Positions 55,795 through 64,000 of a stretch of 64,000 bases of DNA are shown here, piece by piece (the stretch's first letter is position 1; each line of letters opens with the position of its first letter). The DNA is taken from assembly GCF_035594125.1 (NCBI RefSeq), contig NC_087191.1:12729467-12793466 (forward strand), written 5' to 3'. Made by a program: the position numbers and the translations under genes. Under the pieces are notes generated by a model. The model was not told the origin of the DNA. It saw nothing but the letters and a program-made list of their open reading frames with translations, and did not search any database. The stretch is from Scylla paramamosain. Taxonomy: Eukaryota; Arthropoda; Malacostraca; Decapoda; Portunidae.

Positions 55795-56015
55795 TTGTGA
55801 AGGCTCATATTCTGAAACACTTTGCTCTCCCACCACGACTATTTTCAAAGGCCATAGAGATGTTTAGCTGAGTTCTCATGAGTGTCTTTCCTGTTAATAA
55901 TGTAGAAATCTTGTTAATTTGACACTAGAACTGTAGAAACACCCTCAAAAACCTGTCACTTCAAGCAGAGCCATTTGAAAGTAGTGGAGGTGCAGGAGAG
56001 AAGCATTTCAGAACA
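55795..56015 (-). repeat. Interspersed repeat R, minus orientation, nearly full
   Basis: TTCTGAAACACTTTGCTCTC, CACGACTATTTTCAAAGGC, TTAATAATGTAGAAATCTTG, TTAATTTGACACTAGAAC, AAAAACCTGTCACTTCAAGC, AGTGGAGGTGCAGG, then a second TTTCAGAACACAGGCC. It shows the likely outer ends of the element. Confidence 0.75.
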
Positions 56016-56663
56016 CAGGCCTAAGATTTGTGTTCTTAAACCTTTGGTCCTCCTGTCAGGATGGTAGTCAGTGCTAAACAACAGTAGTAACATTATGCAT
56101 TTAAGTATAACATCCATATCACAAAGAACACCGATTTTTCACACTGCTCCTCCCTTCCCTTCCCAGTGTGTACGGCTGGACTGCATCAGGACAGCACAGT
56201 CTTGTTCCTCTCACTCAGTTCTCCCCAGTTAGCTAGTTGTCACATCTTTCATGTCCCTCACAGTGAAAGGTATCTGGCAAGGAGACACACCTCAAGTACC
56301 TACACTACAGCACCAGAGAGGACCCGCTGCTGAGAAGGGTCGTGAAGTGTGTGTGGGTTGGAATCTTGAAGTGTGGCATTGCTGGTCTGGTACAGAGAAA
56401 GATGAATTTAAAGGTGTCACTGCCAACCACATCATTTCCTTATTTTTGTTAGCAGTGATTATCGACTTCTCTTCTCTTTCCGTTCTTGATCCAAACTCAG
56501 CCTCTCTTTACTCAATACTTGCAGGAACATTACCACTAATTATATAGTTGTCTTTTCTTCCATTCTTGGCCCAAACCCAGCCTCTCTTGACATGATACAC
56601 GAACATCACAAGACCCAACACCACACTCATTCATCACAACTCTTTACAGCAGACCGTACACTT

Positions 56664-56666
<3 letters not shown>

Positions 56667-56744
<78 letters not shown>
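56667..56744. repeat. (CA)n, 78 bp
   Basis: Pure CA tract ending in TATATATT. Confidence 0.97.
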
Positions 56745-56750
<6 letters not shown>

Positions 56751-57459
56751 TGGGAAGGAATGTGCACCAGTGTCTCCCTTGATTCTCCCAACGTGATGCA
56801 AACAAACAGACAAACATGAGTGGCAATGAGAGGGACATGTTAGGAAAATACTGTGTGCATTTCCTTCTTTTTTTCCCCTTTGCTTTTCCTCGGTAACAAA
56901 ACATGAACAAACAAACGGTAAGACTATTCAATGTACCAGAATCTCTCTCTCCCTCTCTCTCTCGCTCAGTTGCCTAATACAATGATAACAGATATATTGA
57001 CTACAATTACATTTCCTCCAACAAATATGCATATACAGCTAAACACAACAATTACAGTAACTAACCCAAGTGACTCAGTAACATACAACTTCTAATATAC
57101 GTAAAACTTCTGACCAGTAAGTTGAAAATATTGATATTATGCGTGTGCCGTAACAATAACCTTGCACTTTGTATGTATGTATGTTGAAATGTGGGAATTG
57201 GTGAAGTCTTTAATGCATTATGCCAGTTGTGTGTGTGTGTGTGTGTGTGTGTGTGGTGATGGTGTCTGAAAGGAAGAGAAACACACACACACACACACAG
57301 CACGTTATTCTCTTTTACCTCATAACACACACACACATGCAGACACACATTATCTCTCCCTGCCTCACACTGCCTCTGTCTAACACCCACAGTGAAAAAA
57401 AGTGTGATTCTTGATGAGACGATGAAAGACACATGATTACGCCCACACCAACACTCCAA

Positions 57460-57655
57460 GCCTTTCTGTTCACCTCACCTGATCCCTCACAGCCTAGCAC
57501 TTCAACCCTGACCTCTCTGCATGACCTCCCTCTCTGTAATGACCCCCACCAACACTTCAGACCTTTCCATTCACCTCATCTGACCCCTCACAGTCCAGCA
57601 CTTCAACCCTGACCTCTCTGCATGACCTCCCTGTTTGTAATGACCCCCACGCCTT
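57460..57655. repeat. ~110-bp tandem duplication
   Basis: Two copies with CAGCACTTCAACCCTGACC, CTCTCTGCATGACCTCCCT and TGTAATGACCCCCA. Confidence 0.85.
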
Positions 57656-57710
57656 GACAGCTTTACGAGGGTAGTTTACGATTTATTTATTTTATTTTTG
57701 TGGTTTGAAT

Positions 57711-57787
57711 TCCTTGTGGGGTTCAAACTCATGTCTCTCTCATTGCAGGATTCCAAGACTGTCACTCTACCCACTCAGCCACAGGGA
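57711..57787 (-). mobile_element. tRNA-Ser-like sequence, probable head of a short SINE
   Basis: On the minus strand, TCCCTGTGGCTGAGTGGG gives a tRNA-like 5' end and A box, CTTGGAATC resembles the tRNA-Ser(GGA) anticodon loop, and GAGTTTGAACCC is a B box. The ends TCCCTGT and ACAAGGA pair at 6 of 7 positions. It is followed by an A-rich tail (AAAAATAAAATAAATAAAT). The anticodon stem is poor, so it is a pseudo-tRNA or tRNA-derived SINE, not a working tRNA gene. Confidence 0.5.
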
Positions 57788-58176
57788 CCTTTGCTCTCTC
57801 TCACTTAACCTGTCATACACTGCTCAGTCATTCAGTCCCCTTCACCTCGTCTGGGCCTCACAAACTCAACTTTCACCTCCCTGCCCCTCTCTGACTACAC
57901 CTGATCCTTGCTCTCTCTCATGCTTAACCTGTCATCTTACACTGCTCATATTGTCACTCTCTCAGTCCACTTCACCTTATCTGACCTCCACATACCTCCA
58001 CATCTTGATCTTGACCTCTCTGTACCTCCACTCTTTGATCCATCACCCTACTTAGCTTATACCTTCCCATTCCTGCCTCCTATACCGACCCTTGTCAGTT
58101 CCCATGTCACAAACCTCATGGGGGTCACAAACACACCACACAACCTTGAAGTAATGAGAGTTATAAGGTCACTAAG

Positions 58177-58318
58177 TATAAGTAAAGTAATATGTTATTG
58201 TAATATGTACATTATATATTCTGTTCTCTTGCGTCTTGCTTCACCGAATAAGTAAAGTAATGTGTTATCGTAATATGTACATAATATATTCTGTCCTCTT
58301 GCCTCCTGCTTCACCGGG
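58177..58318. repeat. ~67-bp tandem duplication
   Basis: TAAGTAAAGTAATATGTTAT, GTAATATGTACATTATATA and CTTGCTTCACCG recur once with few changes. Confidence 0.9.
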
Positions 58319-58965
58319 GGAAGTCTGGGGCGAAGGTGAACCGGGTGCTGCACTGAGCCACCAGAGGTACTGTGTAGAGAAGGACTGAGGAACTCTCGGG
58401 GCGCAATCAGGTCAACTGTAGATTTCACCACGCAGAAAAATACACGTGTTTATTCAGGTGTGTAGTCTTAAAGGGGGTAATGTCTTTCCTCTCGTAAAAC
58501 TCTAAATTAAGTAAGCTTTGGCTCTTTCGCTGTGGTATGCTACGCTTCACACCACTAGAAGCAAGTTGTTTATAACCGTCGAGAAAGAGAAGAAATGGAG
58601 CTAAGAGATTAGAACCACCAATATCCAGCCAGGGTAATGTTTGTTGATGGCTACAGAGCAAGAAGAAACCCCTCCCTGGTGTGTCATTCAGAAATAAACA
58701 AAAAAATATAGATAGCAGGAACTGTTAAGCATATATTAAGATGAGACCAGTACTGCGTGAAGCCTTAAACAATTACTTCCTCTCATATCAGGAGGGGTGA
58801 CTGAAATCTGGCAAAGCACTCGCCCCTTCATTTGTGTTGCTCAATGCAGGAACTATTATGCTTAAGTAGATCAATGGTGCGGCAAGAGAACACTGCAGGC
58901 AACACCACGGGCAATACCAGACACCACCAGTCCATGCCCTTTTGTCTCTTCCTTCCACATCTCGT

Positions 58966-59215
58966 TTTCTATTTCTTCTCATGTCTCTTTCTCTCTTTAA
59001 ATTCCTACTTCTGTATTCCTTCACTTATTTTTATCCTTTTCTCTCTTTTTCTCTTCCTTCCTATGTCTGTTTCTCTCTTTAACTTCCTACTTCTTTGTTC
59101 CTCCACTGTCTTCATCCTTTTTTCTCTTTTTCTCTTCCTTCCCATGTCTGTTTTTCTCTTTAAATTCCTACTTCTTTATTCCTTCACTTCTCTTCATCCT
59201 TTTCTCTCTTATTTA
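58966..59215. repeat. ~77-bp pyrimidine-rich minisatellite
   Basis: Three copies with TCTCTTTAAATTCCTACTTC, CCTTCACTT, CATCCTTTTCTC and CTTCCTTCCCATGTCTG. Confidence 0.85.
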
Positions 59216-59384
59216 ACCCTCTTGTAAATCTCTGTTCTTTCCCAACACTTTCCTCATTCCTGTGTCAGTGTCCCTATTTGTCTCTGTGTCCCTGCCGCTT
59301 CCCTCTCCACCTCATGTCCCTTCCTTTCTTCAGTAACAGACCATCACCATCACCACTACCACCACCACCACCACCACAGCACAC

Positions 59385-59995
59385 TACCACCTGCCAACAA
59401 CACAGCACTTCAGCAACAAACAGAAATGCAAGTAGGAATCATAAGTCACTTCCGAGAGCTGTGAAAAAGGTTAACTCCTCTCCTTCTGTCTCTCACTCTC
59501 TAGTAGGTAAGAGCAATAAACACCACCTGGCATTCTCTTCCCTCACCCTCCCGTCTTCCTCCACCAACAGAGACGCACGTACGAATCAGGAATCAGTAGT
59601 GAAAGAGGTTATCAGTCAGTCACTTGCTTCTGTCCCTCACTCTAGCATGTAAGAGCAACTAACATCACCTGGCATTCTCTTCCCTCGCTCTCCTGTCTTC
59701 CTCCACCAACAGAGACACAAATACACACCAAGAATCACTTCCAGTAGCAATGAGAGAGTTACAATTCCCGCCTCTCCTCTCCCTGACGGATAAGACCAAT
59801 GAACGTCACCTGGCATTCTCTTCCCTCCCTCTCCTCCTCAACCAACAGAGACACATCAAGAATCACTTCCAATAGCAATAAGAGGGTTACAATTCCCACC
59901 CCTCCTTCTCTCCCTGACAGATAAGACCAACAAAATCACTTTCCCCTCCCTCACTCCTTCTCCTCTCCCAACAAACACACAGTACACATTAAGAA
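59385..59995. repeat. ~130-bp minisatellite upstream of the TMEM68 stop
   Basis: Four to five copies with CACCTGGCATTCTCTTCCCT, CCTCCACCAACAGAGACAC, AAGAATCACTTCC and ACAATTCCCGCCTCTCC. It ends within 15 bp of the TMEM68 stop codon on the other strand, so it is probably in the TMEM68 3' UTR. Confidence 0.85.
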
Positions 59996-60007
59996 CCACT
60001 CCAGATG

Positions 60008-63000
60008 CTAATTCTGCTTGGGAGCCTCGTACACCCTTGCCATGAGAGCTCTGAGGATACGTCCAGGTAACTTCTGGTTCTCACGGATCAGCGCAGCCAG
60101 ACTTTCTTGTATTCGCTCGGCCAGTTCCTCAGGGGACTCTCCCGGCTTGGGGTATATTGGCTCCCCCAGGTGTGTCCTCAGCTGGGGGTATTAGGGGGTT
60201 GTGAGATGGGGAAAAAAAGGATGTTATTACTATCATTATTGTTATGTAAGGGGGGCACCGGTCAAGGACGACAAAAAGTAAAAATAAAAAGTACGAAAAG
60301 GGCATCATAATTGGAGGATAAGTGTCTTGAAACCTCCTGCTTGTAAGAGTTTAAGTCACAGGAAGGAGGGACTACAGAAGCAGGCAGGGAGTTCACAGTT
60401 TGCCAGGGAAAGGGATGACTGATTGAGAATGTGTGATTAAAGGTTGTTTGCACCAGTAAGGAATTTAAGAGTTAGTTCATTTTTTTTTTTTCCTTTTCCT
60501 GCGTAAGAACTGTTGACTTAAATAGGGTAAGGAAAGGTTAGGTAAGGGTCTATATAAGAATCAACAAGTTATTTACCTATTACTATCATTATTTAATTAA
60601 ATTTCATTCTACTTATTTATTTATCATTAATATTTTCACTCATTTTCTTTCAGTGATAGTCTGGCCACTCACCTTGACAGGGAAGCCACCATAGATGGGC
60701 GCACAGGGGAACCTCAGCTTCTCGTACAGGGTGACCCACAGACGCTGGGGCCATGCTACCACTCGGAATGCCTCGCGGATGTTCTCAGTGAAGGCTGGCA
60801 CGATGGGCTGCATGGGGCCAACAAGAAGAGGTGACAGAGGAGCAATTTTAATACAAGGTATGGAGAGGTGCAAGTATGAGGTTTGTGTGGGGGAGAAGAT
60901 TGAGTACTGTGCAGGGTGGGGGAAGCATGCTGGTGTAGGTGAGAGAGGGTGGAGAGCTTTACTAATGCTGTTTCTCTCTTTCCTTCCCTCCATTCTCTCT
61001 ATTTCTCCCTCCTTCCTCCTCTGGTTCACTCACTGCCACACCCTGCCATCCTTTCTCCCCTTTTTTACTCTCTTCCTTCCCTTCATTCTCTATTTCTCCC
61101 TATTTCTTCCTCTGCTTCACTCACTGCTACAGCCTGCCATCCTTCCCCTCCATTTCTCCTGTTCTTTCCCTCTCTTCCTTGCTCCCTTTTCTTCTTTCCC
61201 TCTTCCCCCTCCACCCTCCAAACCCTTCAGCACTTACGGCATTAGCTCCGAGGGCCACTTTAGCATAGCCTGTCCGGTTCCCCCACAGCAATTGGTAGTT
61301 GTGGTCCGAGAACTGTGCCTCTCTCACCCCACCCGGCGAAATGCTCAGGATGTGGTCCTCCGAGAGTGTCTTGATGCAGGAGCTGATGGTGCCTGCGGTG
61401 ATGTCAAAGGCCTCCAGGATCACCTTCCAGCCTGTGTGCGGGTTAGGTTAGGGTTATCATCACTATTTTTTTCTTTTTTATTTATTTATTTATTTATTTT
61501 GTGATGTCAAAGGTTACCAGGATCACTTTCCATCCTGTGTGGGGTCAGGTCAGGTTAAGTTAGATTTATTATCATTATTTTTCTTCATTTCTTTATTTAT
61601 TTAGTTTAGCCATACAGTTAGGTTATGTTAGCTGAATAATACAAGTGGTAATATTAGTCTAGGTTACGTAAGTGATGTGGGTATGATTAGGTTAGGCCAG
61701 TTATAGATAGATAGGGTAGGGTAGTTAGGCTGGTTCAATAATATAGGTTAGTTAGGTTAGGTTAGGTTAGTTCAGTTAGGTTAAGTTAGGTTAGGTTAGT
61801 TAGGTTAGGTTAGGTTAGGCAAGTTTATGTGAAGGAAAGAGCAAGGTTAAGTGCGTTTATTAATACAGTAAGTAAATAAGTAAGATTAGTAAGTTTATGG
61901 ATAGTCAGTTAGGATGAGTTAACTTAGTAATAGGGGTATGGTTAGGTTAGGCAAATTTATGAGTAGGACAAGGCAAGGTTAAATGCGCTTATTAATACAA
62001 TAAGTAAGTAAACAAGCAAGCAAGGTTAGTTAAGGAATAGGGTCAGTTAAGTTGAGTTAGTTTGGAAATAGGGGTACAATTAGATTAGGCAAATTTATGT
62101 GTAGGACAAGACATGTTAAATGCGCTTATTAATACAGTAAATAAGTAAAGAAGCAAGCAAGGTTAGTTAAGGAATAGGGTCAGTTAAGTTGAGTTAGTTT
62201 GGAAATAGGGGTACAATTAGATTAGGCAAATTTACGTGTAGGACAAGACAAGATTACGAGCATTTATTAATACCATAAGTAAGTAAGTAAACAAGGTCAG
62301 TTTATGGACAGCTTCAGTTTGGATAAGTTAACTTTGTAATGACAACATAATTACGTTAGGCAAATTTATAGGTAGGGAAAGGCAAGGTTAAGTGCGTGTA
62401 CCGATACAGTAAGGGTGGCCACTGACCCGGCACCTTCTCCAGGAACCTGTCGCCCACACAGTGAATGAGGCGGCCCTTGACGATGATGCTACGGGCCACC
62501 AAGTAGTAGATGTCAATGGGGATGGCACCGTGGTAGTAGATGATGAGGCAGCGGCCCCTATCTGGCAGGTTCTCCAGGCCCCGTACCTCATACCCTGGGA
62601 AGTAGAGAGAGAGAGAGAGAATTATGGTTCTTCCTGTTTTTTTATTTATTTATTTTTTTATCCTTAGTGCCTGTATAACATGTGTGTGTGTGTGTGTGTG
62701 TTTTGACTTATCTCTGGTTCAACCTTGGGGCGCGCTAGTTCTTTGGTCCTTCCTGTTATGTGATTGTAAGAGTATTTTGTTGAGTGATTACAGACAAGGT
62801 TAGGTTAGATTAGGTTAGGTTAGTACTGTAGGTATGGCTGGGTTAGGTTAGTCAGTGGGTAGGTTAGGTTCATAATATCAGTCTGGTTAGTTTATATGGC
62901 CAGTTTTTTTTTATGTACTAACTCGATAAATATGAAAATGGCTGACTGACTCAATATTGAACTAGCAGGGTTACTGGGACAGGCAATAAATTAGACTTAT

Positions 63001-63489
63001 GATAACACACACAGACAGACAGACACACACCATGCCAAATGTAGCCATGTGCGTCCCAGATGAGCGAGATGAGGTACCGACCACCAGCCCAGGGGTCACG
63101 GTGCTCTAGGGACTCATGCAGCACGTGGAGAAGGCTGCGTCTGTGTGGCAAAGCAGAGGAAACCTTACATTATCTCAGAATGTAATTAATTCTCATAACT
63201 TTTAAACCTTAATTCCACAAAACATCCTTCATCGCATTATCTCCACCTCCTTCTCTTTCTTCTAACTTCATGATAAAATGTTCACTCACTACAGCATCTC
63301 CAGGCCTTCTTGTGTCTCCTCCTTCCCTCCTCCTTCTCCAGAACACACACACACACACACACACACACTCAGACTTTATATATAACTGTTCTTTACTTAC
63401 AAATTCAGTATAATCAAACATTCCCTCAGCACAGCATCTCCAGGTCTTTCTTAAACATATCTCCTCCTCCTCCTTCTTCTACCCCCTTA

Positions 63490-63530
<41 letters not shown>

Positions 63531-63800
63531 CACACACAAAAACAAGCTCCTTACATGCAACTTTTTCAAACTTTCATTGCTTTTAACCTCAACACCACAC
63601 AAAATTCTTCACCACAATATCTCCACCTCCTCAATCTCCTCCTTCTTCCCCCGGCAGGACCCTCACCTCCTCTGGAAGACGTAGAGCAGGAAGGCGGAGA
63701 AGTAGAGGAGGAGGAGGATGACGCAGGGCAGCACCACCACCACCAAGAGGGCCGGGAACACCAGCGACCACACCCACCCAAGGTACAGGAGGTCCATCTG
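60008..63800 (-). CDS. TMEM68: TMEM68, ER-membrane glycerolipid acyltransferase (N-terminus off window)
   Basis: TMEM68 is an ER membrane acyltransferase of the PlsC/DGAT2-like class, reported in mammals to make triacylglycerol independently of DGAT1/2. Exons in transcript order: 63800-63667, 63140-63031, 62594-62427, 61431-61238, 60807-60673, 60181-60008 (stop TAG). Phases match throughout. The first visible exon encodes a hydrophobic segment (LVVVVLPCVILLLLYFSAF) like the TMEM68 transmembrane anchor. Then come WDAHGYIWHGYEVRGLENLP, the acyltransferase HX4D box YYHGAIPID, LSISPGGVREAQFSD, PIVPAFTENIREAFR and YEKLRFPCAPIYGGFPVK, each a clear counterpart of vertebrate TMEM68. The C-terminus is ARVYEAPKQN. 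Whether the ATG at 63797-63795 is the start or an upstream exon exists beyond a CA/TG tract cannot be decided; human TMEM68 has several dozen more residues before this point, so I expect at least one more exon to the right. Confidence 0.92.
60240..60480 (-). mobile_element. LINE 3'-end fragment in TMEM68 intron
   Basis: On the minus strand it encodes NSLPASVVPPSCDLNSYKQE and VSRHL, diverged from the WNSLPASVFPPSYDLNSFK region of the LINE copies at 19-21 kb. It lies in the last TMEM68 intron, sense with TMEM68. Confidence 0.65.
61740..62400. repeat. ~135-bp satellite, five copies
   Basis: GGCAAATTTATG recurs at about 61819, 61951, 62089, 62226 and 62360, with GCGCTTATTAATACA, AAGTAAGTAAACAAGCAAG and GGAATAGGGTCAGTTAAG between. 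It fills a TMEM68 intron and grades into TTAGG-type repeats on its left. Confidence 0.9.
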
Positions 63801-63805
63801 CTGCC

Positions 63806-63876
<71 letters not shown>
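63344..63876. repeat. CA tracts near the TMEM68 5' region
   Basis: (CA)n 63344-63368, 63490-63538 and 63809-63876, and (CT)n from 63961 to the right edge. Confidence 0.95.
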
Positions 63877-63880
<4 letters not shown>

Positions 63881-63957
63881 GAGATAGTTAGTTAGACAGA
63901 TAGATGTTTTAATTGATCACATACACACACACACACATGTTTTTGAAAGGTGGTAAA

Positions 63958-64000
<43 letters not shown>

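Larger units (their letters stand above)
53640..60007. other. Gene-poor stretch between HRI and TMEM68
   Basis: Repeats only, apart from a GC-rich piece at 53850-54120 that holds a short frame reading YCSSLQYLVQANQCALCG and a stop, with a CxxC. It could be a relic exon. 55120-55790 and 56030-56590 are otherwise plain. The TMEM68 3' UTR presumably covers the right end. Confidence 0.45.

Noticed and set aside
57711..57787. Functional tRNA-Ser gene
   Set aside because: Weak anticodon stem, no proper variable arm and an A-rich tail; better explained as a pseudo-tRNA or SINE head.
60640..61029. 129-codon minus-strand ORF as a separate gene
   Set aside because: It merely contains the TMEM68 exon 60807-60673 read through its flanking introns.

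Overview
The window is nuclear DNA of an animal. The genes have many introns with GT-AG boundaries, the protein families are metazoan, and the sequence is very rich in microsatellites and in the arthropod telomere pentamer TTAGG/CCTAA. Together these suggest an arthropod, most likely a decapod crustacean such as a crab; the species-level guess is inference. I see no prokaryotic operon, CRISPR array, ribosome binding site or phage feature.

Six protein-coding genes can be built exon by exon, mostly with consistent splice phases: (1) COPS3, COP9 signalosome subunit 3, minus strand, 7061 to the left edge; (2) an unrecognised coiled-coil protein of about 459 aa, plus strand, 12386-20174; (3) a PALB2-like gene with an N-terminal coiled coil and C-terminal WD40 propeller, plus, 21762-28816; (4) a USP25/USP28-type deubiquitinase encoded by one uninterrupted GC-rich exon, plus, 33766-37056; (5) EIF2AK1/HRI eIF2-alpha kinase, plus, 40528-50829, first exon tentative; (6) TMEM68, a membrane acyltransferase, minus, 63800-60008, N-terminus off the right edge. 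They are unrelated housekeeping, DNA-repair, ubiquitin, stress and lipid genes, not a pathway cluster.

The rest is repeats. There are (CA)n, (CT)n, (ATT)n and (CTA)n tracts up to about 215 bp, and minisatellites with units of 20-140 bp inside introns. A composite array of a 35-bp unit separated by variable CA tracts lies at 7985-9035. LINE 3'-end fragments occur near 19.1, 20.9, 48.2 and 60.3 kb, and an RTE-like reverse transcriptase relic near 52.4-53.3 kb. There is a mariner-like MITE, a large foldback inverted repeat, a tRNA-Ser-like SINE head, and about 14 copies of one unnamed interspersed repeat, two of which have expanded an internal ~60-bp module into a tandem array.

Three points deserve attention first. 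Three neighbouring genes each carry one net single-base frame disruption that splice-phase arithmetic exposes. UG repeats sit directly downstream of the 5' splice site in about ten introns. The PALB2-like protein carries a repeated acidic module (core IIEETEDMIID) that I do not know from vertebrate PALB2. Coordinates come from reading the sequence by eye, so repeat edges are approximate while exon edges were placed on splice dinucleotides.
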